Assembly (NCBI GenBank): GCA_012955965.1
Contig: JABBZI010000002.1
Span: 62,001 to 126,000, forward strand
Source of the DNA: Clostridioides difficile
Lineage (GTDB): Bacteria > Bacillota > Clostridia > Peptostreptococcales > Peptostreptococcaceae
DNA length: 64,000 nucleotides
Direction of reading: 5' to 3'
Shown in pieces: positions 45,901 through 54,080 of the stretch. The notes below the pieces were generated by a model, which saw only the letters and a program-made list of their open reading frames with translations, did not search any database and was not told the DNA's origin. Each line of letters begins with the position of its first letter. Position 1 is the first letter of the stretch. The translations under genes were made by a program, and so were the position numbers.

Positions 45901-48312
45901 TGATACGTCCAGACCTTTTGCACTTTCAGATATATTACCAAAACCATATAGTGTATTAGAAGATAGATATAATAAAGCCTCATATAAAAGTATAGCTTTG
46001 TCAGATGTAATAGGACCTGAATTTATATTAAATGATGAAATATTATCAGATGCTAAATTATTAAGATAGTCCCTTCCATATTGATGTATATAAGATGAAC
46101 CACCAGAAATAAGTAAATTATCTGGATTATAAGATGTTAGATTACTTGATTTTTCACCATAGTATAAGTAAGCAAAATTTGTAGAATAAGATGATTGTGT
46201 ACATCTTGTAGGATAAAAATTATATACATAGCTATCAATATATCCTGCATATGAAATTCCTTGATTCTGAATTCTATAGGTTGAACCAGTTGGTTTTAGC
46301 CATGAAGTTCCATGATATCCAGTTAAAAAAGAACCATAATTTGTACAAAATATAACTACATACTCATATATGATAATATTATTAATTTTAGTAATATAAT
46401 TTATACATGAAGTACTTGTATAGTTTGATCCTGATATATTTGTATAATACCAATGACTTAATAAACTTAAATTTGCAATAGATCCATTACTATTATCAGT
46501 ACCTAATAAGTAATTTGTATTTATACCAGTTGCATACACCTTTTTTTCATCAACCACAATAAATGTTGCATTATATGCACTATATGCATCTGTGACATTA
46601 CTAACACCAACCTCAGTATATTGGCTTGCTGATACATTACTAAGTCCATTAACATAATTTGAACTCTTTCCAGAAGTGTATATTTGTTTATTATTAGTTA
46701 CAATTAGTGAAAAGTAGTTTGATAAATCAGTATTTATAACAACCTTTTTTACATTATCTATAGATATTTTCTTAAATATATCTGAATTAGAAGGAAGAAT
46801 ACCTGCTATCGAATTACTATTTGAACCAGAATAATAACAAGTATCATCATTTTTAATGTAAAATATTCCTCCAGAAATGTTTTTTGATGCCACTATAGAT
46901 TTTACATTAGATATACTTAATTTTGTCAATTCATTTAATTGACTTGGTAAATCAGAACCCATACCTTTATAACTATTATTTCCTAGTCCATATACATCTC
47001 CATTCCCTAAAATGACTAGAGTACAATAAGGACTAAAAACAACATCTCTTACAGAATGTATATCTAGTGGAAGTTCAATATCCTTTATTTCCATTTCTTC
47101 TTTTAACAACGTTAATTTGTCATCAGATTTAATTAAGTTGACATAATTACTATAACTATATTTTTCATTATTCATTTTTTTAAATTCTACAACATGCATA
47201 TCATCAAAAAACGAACCAAGTTGGCCATAAGTATTATCACCTGTGCAATACGAATCATTATTTGAATCAATTAATATACTATGTGATAAACCAATGAAAA
47301 TATTCTTAGCTACAGTATTTTTCAAATCTATAAATGAACTATCTATATTTTCAGAGTAATTTGATATTCCTAACTGATATATATCATTATTTCCAGCAAC
47401 TTTTAAAGTCCCTTTATTGTCTATAAGCATAGTATTACCATTACCACATGTAATAGTTTTTATATTTACCTGCTCTATTTTAGTAAATAGAGATGATTGA
47501 AGTGCATTTCCAAAACATTTTTCTTTTCCACAACCATATATATCATTGTTATATGTCATTAAAACAGTGTGTTCAGAACCACAAGCTATAGTCTTAACAT
47601 CATTGATTGAAACTAAACTAAATAAATTTCTATCATTCTTATCTCCTAAACCTAGTTGACCTTGATTATTAAAACCTGTAGAATAACACTTATTATCATT
47701 TTTTATTATAAAAGCTGATTTATTATATGAAAATACAGCCTTTACATTATCAACATCTACTTTTGTAAATGTATTTACATTTGCAGATGCTCCATTAATT
47801 CCTAGACCTAATTGGCCATATAAATTATTCCCAGCAACATACAAAGTTCCATCATTATATAAAAGATATGTTGATTGAAGTCCACATGCAATATCTTTTA
47901 CTCCTTTTATTTCTGGTACCTTCTCAAATGTAGAGATTGTTTTTCCTACTTTATCCTGTCCCAATCCCATTTGACCATCTGTGTTTATACCTGCAACAAG
48001 TAGTTCTCCATCCGATGTAAGTACAACTGCATGAGATTCTCCACATGCAACTTTTTTAATGTTAGTAGATATATTTGGTATTTTAGTAAATAGTTTTCTT
48101 GTTGTATTGTCTTCTCCTAACCCTAATTGAAAGTTACTATTATCTCCACATCCATACAAGATATTATTATTTTTTAATCCAAATGTATAGTTACAACATC
48201 CAGTAAAAAAATTGATAAAGTCATAATTGTCATACCCTTCATCAAACTCATCAACTACCATATTTTTATCACCAAAAAAATTACCTCTTTGAAGTAGTTT
48301 AGTTCTTTTCAT
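42994..48312 (-). CDS. Giant RCC1-repeat receptor-binding protein (tail fibre)
   Basis: This 1772-residue protein is mainly an array of RCC1-type beta-propeller repeats. At least ten clear cores are visible, such as GINTDGQMGLG, GNNLYGQLGLG, GFNNQGQLGLG, GLNDVGQLGVG and GNNEKGQLGLG, each followed by FTKI..DNIKSI-type strands. Residues about 640-790 lack the core and are rich in Tyr, Ser and Asn. Residues about 1610-1772 form a separate C-terminal part with an Ig-like stretch. Position and size match the diffocin receptor-binding protein, which recognises the S-layer protein SlpA and sets the killing range. The start has AGGAGG upstream. DNA repeats inside the gene could drive variation. Confidence 0.85.
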   Translation of the reverse strand: MKRTKLLQRGNFFGDKNMVVDEFDEGYDNYDFINFFTGCCNYTFGLKNNNILYGCGDNSNFQLGLGEDNTTRKLFTKIPNISTNIKKVACGESHAVVLTSDGELLVAGINTDGQMGLGQDKVGKTISTFEKVPEIKGVKDIACGLQSTYLLYNDGTLYVAGNNLYGQLGLGINGASANVNTFTKVDVDNVKAVFSYNKSAFIIKNDNKCYSTGFNNQGQLGLGDKNDRNLFSLVSINDVKTIACGSEHTVLMTYNNDIYGCGKEKCFGNALQSSLFTKIEQVNIKTITCGNGNTMLIDNKGTLKVAGNNDIYQLGISNYSENIDSSFIDLKNTVAKNIFIGLSHSILIDSNNDSYCTGDNTYGQLGSFFDDMHVVEFKKMNNEKYSYSNYVNLIKSDDKLTLLKEEMEIKDIELPLDIHSVRDVVFSPYCTLVILGNGDVYGLGNNSYKGMGSDLPSQLNELTKLSISNVKSIVASKNISGGIFYIKNDDTCYYSGSNSNSIAGILPSNSDIFKKISIDNVKKVVINTDLSNYFSLIVTNNKQIYTSGKSSNYVNGLSNVSASQYTEVGVSNVTDAYSAYNATFIVVDEKKVYATGINTNYLLGTDNSNGSIANLSLLSHWYYTNISGSNYTSTSCINYITKINNIIIYEYVVIFCTNYGSFLTGYHGTSWLKPTGSTYRIQNQGISYAGYIDSYVYNFYPTRCTQSSYSTNFAYLYYGEKSSNLTSYNPDNLLISGGSSYIHQYGRDYLNNLASDNISSFNINSGPITSDKAILLYEALLYLSSNTLYGFGNISESAKGLDVSDLQEGYNATNYKKVMKNIKNIFIPPYDLSRDKTRFAILTDKSLFICGYNSKGTHGISVNSSSNLNNKINYNKKNNSSEISSNIQEIYSHSKSTYLLTNNMLYSVGLNDVGQLGVGDEVNRNVFTKINIDNIKSININRFTDNSKHAFAIKNDNTCYAVGLNNYGQLGIGDNVNRNVFTKINVENVKYVAIYGNTSLLLTNDGLLYGAGNNEKGQLGLGDTTSRNIFTRIPINGVRDVYICNDVSIIVKNDNTCYVCGFVNGYFGFTEGSISTFSKINIENIKSVVTAGSEATFFITNDNMIYTTGKKERVFFSTETNDIKGIRVINNIINAKKIEVNGYTSAILTNDNKLFVAGINGYGSLANNSNMNSVEDIKDVFVTSSNTLYIDKDNTLISSGRDNYGISNEYYKEISVPYYKMVVKKDVDTVFSSFNTIFIKDIYGKFYSSTGDNRYNHLGIHHRYDNDRNEALGGYLHSYFKTDNTSDKITFNKKNEKLVLFNDKYIKTTNKYINYKNIFKEDFKYTSVILPFEVSDIDISKTHSLAIAKDGKLYGIGSNSYKEINQTLEDIELLTFTEVNISDVKKVACGDNYSYIIKTDNTLWSYGKNTEYQLGVGHNNDVRELQKVTGLPSIKDISIYNSMTLVLTNEGELYAQGYNTNGLFGLGENEKDKIIKTFTKVLTNVKEIKSHNDDHILVIKNDNSLWITGKNKSMYKISISITDLYEFTKIPVPEHLNDILDIELSDDTIYMITKVDTSKASIEIIEKSISQVRVVVQDPNCVIEKLEMFINDELISTKTNLEINSIIFEIPSNKIVLGENKILIKASSTTGDLYSSMFIFKSETGLKVKKDSILMINNKVYSIVNITENNADLIVTLNEGLKDDMMEDNPIYQLINKTKVQVKINKSDLFKDMKLVEIKKSDSSYQEIYELEEANIKSAQPKIIVEKGDKWTAIKRPSMIFRYDAENNEPQA
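45359..45549. repeat. 29-bp direct repeats inside the RCC1 gene
   Basis: An identical 29-mer (beginning TTTATTTTAGTAAATACATT) occurs at 45359-45387 and 45521-45549, 162 bases (54 codons) apart. That equals one RCC1 repeat unit. Recombination here would add or remove a whole unit in frame. Confidence 0.7.
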
Positions 48313-48328
48313 TATACAAACCTCCTAA

Positions 48329-49312
48329 TTATCTTATTTCATATGAATATTTATTTAAAGTTATCTCTGTCTGACCCATTAGATATGCCTTATTAGATTT
48401 TGTCTCTAGAAAGTTGTTATCCATTTCATGTATATATCTAACTCGGTTTGCATTAAATGGCAACACCACATTTTTAAATGTTACAATCCCAAGGTCTCCA
48501 GTTATACATTTTCTATTTAAATCTAATTTAAGCCCTTCTATAGCTATTATGTTTTTAGTATTAGATAAGGTATCATACCAATATCCAGCTTCATCTACAT
48601 CTATTTCTGACTCTAATTCTAAATATATTAAGATATCTAATACTTTTTCAGATAATTTATTATAACTGTTTTTTAATACAGATAAATCAGTTTGTATTTG
48701 TCCTCCTATTACATCATCAATAGATATATTTTCAATTTTTTCCACTACTTCATTTATAGCTTCTGACAGATTTTTAGCATCTGTAGACAATATTTCTTCC
48801 CCAATTTTCACTTTTATTTCTTTTATATTATTATCAAATTTATCATCCAAATCTTGAATATCCTTTTGAGTCACAAAAACCAGTGTTGGGTCTACTTCTA
48901 ATGTCACATTTGAAGTATTAGATAATTGTAAAATCATCTTTACAACTAAGTCTTTAATACTGCCATCTTCAGCACGTGGCTTATACGTCTCTGGATATTT
49001 ACCTATAGCTATTATATTGTTCTCATTATCCAAAACAGCAGCTTCTCTTATCATAAATCCACCAACTGTTCCTGGTAAAATGGTCTCTATAACTATCCAA
49101 TTAGGATTTTTCTCATCAATTCTTAAAGAATTTATATTTCCTTCCCAAACTACATTCTTTAAAGCAGTTTGTTCTTCTGTTGGCTCATAATATTCTCCAT
49201 TACTATCTCCAACTTGAAACTTTGTCAACCCTACAAGTTCCCCTAGTGCAGTTGCATTTGCTATTTTTTCTCTACCAATTTTGGTTAATATTATATAAAA
49301 TTTTTCTTCCAA
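48329..49312 (-). CDS. Phage tail-collar fibre protein (DUF3751-like)
   Basis: The 327-residue protein opens with FYIILTKIGREKIANATALGELVGLTKFQVGDSNGEYYEP, followed by PGTVGGFMIREAAVLDNENNIIAIGKYPE. That is the tail-collar fibre N-terminal domain that docks fibres on the baseplate. The middle is helical (about 140-220), a likely trimeric stalk. The C-terminal 80 residues are beta-rich. It starts at a TTG directly after the XkdU-like stop, with AGGAGGTGG overlapping that gene's end. It probably connects the baseplate to the RCC1 receptor-binding protein encoded next. Confidence 0.82.
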   Translation of the reverse strand: MEEKFYIILTKIGREKIANATALGELVGLTKFQVGDSNGEYYEPTEEQTALKNVVWEGNINSLRIDEKNPNWIVIETILPGTVGGFMIREAAVLDNENNIIAIGKYPETYKPRAEDGSIKDLVVKMILQLSNTSNVTLEVDPTLVFVTQKDIQDLDDKFDNNIKEIKVKIGEEILSTDAKNLSEAINEVVEKIENISIDDVIGGQIQTDLSVLKNSYNKLSEKVLDILIYLELESEIDVDEAGYWYDTLSNTKNIIAIEGLKLDLNRKCITGDLGIVTFKNVVLPFNANRVRYIHEMDNNFLETKSNKAYLMGQTEITLNKYSYEIR

Positions 49313-50011
49313 CTATACCACCTCCTGTTTAGGATAAACTACTACATTTTCAACTCCTGTATCATTTGCAATAGCTATATTAATCTTACAATTACTTTCA
49401 ATATATTTAATACTTAAAGGATAAACCTTTACTTCTTCTCTACTTAGCATTCCAGCTCCACAATTTATAACAGCACTACATTTTATAATTGGTTCAAAGT
49501 ATGGATGAACTTTTACTTCCTCACTACAAACCATACCTCCACCACAATAGACCATACTTTTATCTAGTATTATGGGCTCTAAATAGTGTAATAAGTGAGC
49601 AGGTTTTACTTTTTCAATCATATCGCTACAATCTAAAAGAGTTTTATAGTCACAGTTATTTGCGATAAAGCTCAATACGAATGTAAATTCATCACTATAA
49701 ACTTTTATATCTGTTTCTGATTTTGTATATGCCTCACATATATTTTTTATAACTTCAATAGTACTAGTACCTCTGCTCCTCATTTTGGCTTTTATATTAT
49801 TACGTCTTGCTTCAAAATCAAGCTCTTTCTTTTCAATACAGAGTATATCTTCCCACATATCTAATCCCCATGTTGCAGTGTCAACAAATAATTGGTCAAA
49901 AGTATCATCAATATCTTCTTTAAGAATATTTAACTCTGTATCATATGCACCTTGTATCTCTTCTACAATGCGATTTCTATCAAATGATGGTAGTTTATCA
50001 ATTAGTTTCAT
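49313..50011 (-). CDS. XkdU-like baseplate wedge protein (DUF2313/YmfQ type)
   Basis: The 232-residue protein has an N-terminal helical part (DTELNILKEDIDDTFDQLFVDTATWGLDMWEDILCIEKKELDFEARRNNIKAKMRSRGT) that matches YmfQ/XkdU proteins. A C-terminal part has two near-copies of a cysteine motif (MVYCGGGMVCSEEVKVHPYF and INCGAGMLSREEVKVYPL). In myoviruses this protein follows the gp47-like wedge and connects to the fibres. Its start overlaps the XkdT-like stop by four bases. Confidence 0.82.
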   Translation of the reverse strand: MKLIDKLPSFDRNRIVEEIQGAYDTELNILKEDIDDTFDQLFVDTATWGLDMWEDILCIEKKELDFEARRNNIKAKMRSRGTSTIEVIKNICEAYTKSETDIKVYSDEFTFVLSFIANNCDYKTLLDCSDMIEKVKPAHLLHYLEPIILDKSMVYCGGGMVCSEEVKVHPYFEPIIKCSAVINCGAGMLSREEVKVYPLSIKYIESNCKINIAIANDTGVENVVVYPKQEVV

Positions 50012-51060
50012 TGATTTTCCACCTCACTAAAATCAACAGATGTTACACTTGGTATTTTATCTTCATTAATAGTTATATTATCTGTGCTTCCATTTATGAG
50101 TAAGTTACTTAAATCATGCACACCCGAAGTATTTATAAGTATCCCCATGACTTTTGTATAGATTATTTCTCCTCTAATCTCTCTAAAATATGAATTTATA
50201 CTTTCTAAGAAAGATTCTTTGACATTATCTAATGTATATCCATCTTCTAGTTTCATTACTGCACTTATATTTATTTCTATTGGTAATGGTGTTGTAACTG
50301 TTACAGTTGGCCCAATAGGTTTTTCTTCATCTATATGTTGTTGACATCTTTCAATTGTTTCTGTATCAACAGCTTGATTGTTTTTACCAAATATCAAAAC
50401 TTTAATAGTTCCTGGACCATCCCATCTTGGATAAACCTTCACATTGTAGACTCCATCTACCTCTAAAGCCCATTCTTCATAGTGAGCTTTATTTCCACTT
50501 GTAGCTTGATTTTTCTGTATTTTATAAAATCTTTCTTTTAATTCTTCATCTGTCTCTATATCTGTACCACCTTCAAAGCTTTTAGTGTTAATAATCTTTA
50601 TTACTCCAGATATATTATCAGTTAATTTAAATTCACAATTTGTAGGTAAATTATATCTCTTACCAACTTCTAGAGCTTGAACTGGGCTATTATCACCTTC
50701 TTCACTACCAATAGTTACATCTTTTATTACTACAAATAGTAAATCTCTGTATGATATTACTGTGCCATTAGTTATTACAGTTCCTTTCTCTCCAATAAAC
50801 TCAACTTCTCCATTTGACTCGGTTCCCAACTTTCTATATACACCAAATTCATTAACTCTTTTATCAAGAAGTTGGTTATATGTATCTTGTATAAAAGCCA
50901 TTTTATGTATTTTAGAAAGTTCTATATACATTTTTGCAAGTTCTAGATTATTTCCAGATACCATGTTGTTTATAAAAGAACCCTCACCTTTATAAATATC
51001 AAGCTTGATATTTTCAAGAGTTCTATTTTTTATTACTTCATATGTCTGGTCACTATACAT
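50008..51060 (-). CDS. XkdT-like baseplate J protein (gp47 type)
   Basis: The 350-residue protein fits the baseplate J family. Its features are the N-terminal helical part, IGSEEGDNSPVQALEVGKRYNLPTNC, and the signature GGTDIETDEELKERFYKIQKNQATSGNKAHYEEWALEVDGVYNVKVYPRWDGPGTIKVLI. It forms the main wedge of the contractile baseplate that triggers sheath contraction. It overlaps the upstream gene by eight bases and the downstream one by four, typical of tight tail operons. Confidence 0.9.
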   Translation of the reverse strand: MYSDQTYEVIKNRTLENIKLDIYKGEGSFINNMVSGNNLELAKMYIELSKIHKMAFIQDTYNQLLDKRVNEFGVYRKLGTESNGEVEFIGEKGTVITNGTVISYRDLLFVVIKDVTIGSEEGDNSPVQALEVGKRYNLPTNCEFKLTDNISGVIKIINTKSFEGGTDIETDEELKERFYKIQKNQATSGNKAHYEEWALEVDGVYNVKVYPRWDGPGTIKVLIFGKNNQAVDTETIERCQQHIDEEKPIGPTVTVTTPLPIEINISAVMKLEDGYTLDNVKESFLESINSYFREIRGEIIYTKVMGILINTSGVHDLSNLLINGSTDNITINEDKIPSVTSVDFSEVENQ

Positions 51061-51481
51061 TTAATTCCACCTCCCCATAGATAGTGGATACTTTTACATT
51101 TGCACTTAATATGTCTCTGTTAAAGTTAGCACTTTTTACATTTAATTCTAATATATATGGATTTATTAAAAGAGCTTCTTTTATAAATCTGCTAGCTTCA
51201 CTTTCTGTAAGACCTTTTGTATATTTTTGTCCTATAAGTTCTGAAAGTTCTGTGCCATACTCTAAAGAGTATATCTCATGTTCATACCTATTTGTTTTTA
51301 TGCACTTGTATATCCAAACTTTTAAAGCTTCTTTTTTCTCAACTATTTTAAAATCACTTTTTTCTAAAATAGGTTCATCTTTTTCAAAGTCCCATGCTAC
51401 TTCACGAAATATTGGCAACTCTTCTGCTTTAGGTAAGATATAATCTTCTGGTACACCTATAAAAGGGAATATTGTACTCAT
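51053..51481 (-). CDS. XkdS-like baseplate protein (DUF2634, gp25-like)
   Basis: The 142-residue protein starts MSTIFPFIGVPEDY, and its middle (WDFEKDEPILEKSDFKIVEKKEALKVWIYKCIKTNRYEHEIYSLEYGTEL) is the DUF2634 pattern. It ends in a beta-strand part. The family is the gp25-like baseplate component that joins the sheath to the wedge. The start shares one base with the preceding XkdR-like stop. Confidence 0.85.
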   Translation of the reverse strand: MSTIFPFIGVPEDYILPKAEELPIFREVAWDFEKDEPILEKSDFKIVEKKEALKVWIYKCIKTNRYEHEIYSLEYGTELSELIGQKYTKGLTESEASRFIKEALLINPYILELNVKSANFNRDILSANVKVSTIYGEVELNV

Positions 51482-51807
51482 TATAATCTCACCAACTTAC
51501 TTACAATAGCAAATTTCTCGCCTATTCTAAACATTATTACTGTGTCTCCAGACTCAAAAGTATCTATAAAGGGATTTTTTATTTCATGTTTATGTTCTTG
51601 ACTTGTTTCTGTATCAAATAATTCTATCTGTCTATCAAGCATCCAACTATCTATTAAGATATCTTCTTTTTCTAATATAATGTTATTTGTTTCTATTTTT
51701 AAATCTGGTAATTTACTTTTAACTTTTCCAATAAAAAAAGAAGGTTGATTATGATACCTGCCTTCTTCTCTCATTATTCCTATAAATTCATTAATCGGAT
51801 TTGCCAT
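51481..51807 (-). CDS. XkdR-like protein (DUF2577)
   Basis: The 108-residue protein has the DUF2577 pattern: NPINEFIGIMREEGRYHNQPSFFIGKVKSKLPDLKIETNNIILEKEDILIDSWMLDR, then an acidic His-containing turn (TSQEHKHEIKNPFIDTFESGDTVIMFRIGEKFAIVSKLV). It is a small OB-like baseplate or tail-tip protein between the hub and the gp25-like protein. The start has AAAGGTGGTG upstream. Confidence 0.82.
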   Translation of the reverse strand: MANPINEFIGIMREEGRYHNQPSFFIGKVKSKLPDLKIETNNIILEKEDILIDSWMLDRQIELFDTETSQEHKHEIKNPFIDTFESGDTVIMFRIGEKFAIVSKLVRL

Positions 51808-51822
51808 TATATCACCACCTTT

Positions 51823-53592
51823 TTATAAATACCTTCTAGCTGTTACATAATTTTTATTGTAATAGCTACCATTTAGGCTAGATACTTTAACTACATCACC
51901 AGTTTTTGGCGAGTGAATAAACTCTCCATTACCTATAAATATACCAACATGGTTTATTGTACCTTTAGGCCCTTCACTAGAAAAGAAAACTAAATCTCCT
52001 GGTTGTAAGCTTTTCTTTTCAACTGATTTTCCTAAACGACCTTGTTCTCTAGATACTCTAGGTATCTTTATTCCCAATGCATTTTTATAACACCATTGAG
52101 TAAATCCGCTACAGTCAAATGTATTTGGGCCAGTAGCTCCCCAAACATACTTACATCCTTTTTTAGAAAATGCAAGATTTATTAATTGTTTAGCTTTTCC
52201 AGTTATATTAGATGAAGAACTTCCACCAATAATTATTTTTCCATTTTCCTTAAAATTGTCAGATTCTTTTTGGTTACCAAATAAAATGTCTATATGATAT
52301 TTTCCATTTTTCTCTATGATTATTTTTGGTCCATTATCATTTACTGTGTAAATTCCATCACGGTTTTTAGTACCTATTATTTGTATCTTATCTCCATATT
52401 TTAACCTTGGATGTTTAGAAAGAAAGTCTTTACTATAATGAGGTTGGTCATAGACATCTACCATAGGTGCTGCACAAGTTTTTTTAGATGGGTCTAATTT
52501 TTTTTCTCTACAATCTGTCTCTCCACCTTCTGCTTTGGTAGGACAATAACCTGTAAATACAGCTGAGAATTCTGTTCCTCCTGTATAATCATCTCCTCCT
52601 AAATTACTTTCTTCCTTAGGTTCATCCTGTCCTGCTGACTTTTCATCCATAAGATTTTGAAAGTTAAGTTCAAGTTCAATTTGGTACTCTCCATTTTGCC
52701 ATGTATGTTTATCTGTATCTATATAAAACAATCCTACAAGCTTCGTATAAGAGTCTTTAACTTTTACACCTCTTCCAGTTATACAACTTACATCTCCATA
52801 ACCTCTAAGAGAACAGCTTTTTTCTATCCCTTTAAATTCACTATCCACATCTACATCTTGATTTTCCTGTTGCTGAATTACTTTTTGCATTATTACGTTT
52901 ACTTCTTTAAAAACTTCATTATCTATTTTTTCACTAATTTTACTTCCATATTGGTCTACTACTATCACCTTATTTTTTACATTTTCCATACTTTCTGAAA
53001 AAGTAGTATTTATAATATTAAATCCCTCTTCAAACATGACACTTAAAGTTATAGTCCCTTTTTCAATAACATTAAACTTGTCTAAATTAGCTTCTATCAT
53101 GTATTTTTTCTTAGTTTTCTTACTTGCTTCTGTATATGCACTCATTATGGTATCATAACCAGTCACGCCTATAAACATCTTTGTGTACTTGACATTGGTC
53201 TTTGCTATTGTTCCAACTGCAAGTCTATTTTCAGCAAACACTTGTTTTGCTATATCTTCAACTAACTTGTCTTTAAAATTACATGATACTTCACTTTGTG
53301 TAAGTAAAAATCCCATGTCTTTAGATACAAAACTAATTTCATTACTACTTGAATCTTTAGACCTATTAATTATCATTCCTCTAAAGAGTTCTTTCTCATC
53401 TACATAGAAACAAATCGTACTAGCTATTGGTATATCTATCTGTTGAAAATTTACATCAAAAGAGGATTGGATTATTGAAAATTCTAGTGTTCTTGATGGA
53501 GATTTATAATCACCTGACCAAGAGACTTTATCTACTATATCAGTGATATCATAGATACTTCCATTTTTTATGTGTACCCAAATTTTAATAAT
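51823..53592 (-). CDS. XkdQ-like tail hub fused to 3D/RlpA-like and NlpC/P60 domains; unusual start
   Basis: The coding frame extends about 72 codons upstream of the first ATG (53376). The extension reads WVHIKNGSIYDITDIVDKVSWSGDY, the normal XkdQ N-terminus. No ATG, GTG or TTG opens that frame; the first ATT (53590-53592) has AGGTGA six bases upstream. If used, the protein has 589 residues. Residues about 1-320 are the hub. About 335-450 resemble a double-psi barrel (FTGYCPTKAEGG, APMVDVYD, VNDNGP). About 460-589 are NlpC/P60 with Cys in FDCSGFTQW and His in INHVGIFIG. It should tip the tail and cut the target wall. Confidence 0.85.
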   Translation of the reverse strand: MIKIWVHIKNGSIYDITDIVDKVSWSGDYKSPSRTLEFSIIQSSFDVNFQQIDIPIASTICFYVDEKELFRGMIINRSKDSSSNEISFVSKDMGFLLTQSEVSCNFKDKLVEDIAKQVFAENRLAVGTIAKTNVKYTKMFIGVTGYDTIMSAYTEASKKTKKKYMIEANLDKFNVIEKGTITLSVMFEEGFNIINTTFSESMENVKNKVIVVDQYGSKISEKIDNEVFKEVNVIMQKVIQQQENQDVDVDSEFKGIEKSCSLRGYGDVSCITGRGVKVKDSYTKLVGLFYIDTDKHTWQNGEYQIELELNFQNLMDEKSAGQDEPKEESNLGGDDYTGGTEFSAVFTGYCPTKAEGGETDCREKKLDPSKKTCAAPMVDVYDQPHYSKDFLSKHPRLKYGDKIQIIGTKNRDGIYTVNDNGPKIIIEKNGKYHIDILFGNQKESDNFKENGKIIIGGSSSSNITGKAKQLINLAFSKKGCKYVWGATGPNTFDCSGFTQWCYKNALGIKIPRVSREQGRLGKSVEKKSLQPGDLVFFSSEGPKGTINHVGIFIGNGEFIHSPKTGDVVKVSSLNGSYYNKNYVTARRYL

Positions 53593-53657
53593 AAAAAATC
53601 ACCTGCCTTTTCATTTAACTCTATCAGCAGTTATTTATAACTTATTATCCATAATAG

Positions 53658-54080
53658 TTATTGTTTTGGAGTTACTTTTGGTATTTTTATTCTTTTATAC
53701 TCCTTTAAATCTAATGTAAAATATACATCTCTAGTTCCATCTTTTTCTTCATAGCTAAAACCCTCAATTATGACTTCCATATTTATATTGGTTTCTGTAA
53801 TTGTAAATCTTAATATAAAGCCTTCCTTCATCCATTTTTCAATCTTATTTACACAGTTATATGGTGATGGAAAACCTGTGTAATCACAAAAAGTATAGTC
53901 TTTATTTGGGAAAAAACTTGATATTGAAATACTTTTAAGAGCTACACCTCCAAAAGTGGCTATTTCACCTATTTTGAGTATGCTAGAGGAGTTTACAGAA
54001 GCTTTTCCATTAATGCTAAAGGATGATGGAAATACTGGAAATCTAAATCTATCTTCTGCTTGTCTAAGCCACATTTCCAT
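53658..54080 (-). CDS. XkdP-like tail protein lacking a LysM domain
   Basis: The 140-residue protein has the XkdP N-terminal domain: FRFPVFPSSFSINGKASVNSSSILKIGEIATFGGVALKSISISSFFP, then KIEKWMKEGFILRFTITETNINMEVIIEGFSYEEKDGTRDVYFTLDLKEYKRIKIP. Full-length relatives continue into a LysM domain; this one stops right after the linker at PKQ. The 65 bases before the hub gene have stops in the frame and show no LysM remnant. It overlaps the tape-measure stop by one base. It is probably the gp53-like tail-tube/hub connector. Confidence 0.8.
   Translation of the reverse strand: MEMWLRQAEDRFRFPVFPSSFSINGKASVNSSSILKIGEIATFGGVALKSISISSFFPNKDYTFCDYTGFPSPYNCVNKIEKWMKEGFILRFTITETNINMEVIIEGFSYEEKDGTRDVYFTLDLKEYKRIKIPKVTPKQ

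Noticed and set aside
42994-48312. Eukaryotic origin or non-phage role of the RCC1-repeat gene
   Set aside because: RCC1 repeats are also common in bacterial and phage proteins, and the gene sits tightly between a tail-collar fibre gene and a holin with consistent composition.
52657-52998. 113-codon plus-strand frame opposite the hub gene
   Set aside because: It is antisense to a strongly supported gene, Phe/Tyr/Ile-rich, and lacks a ribosome site.
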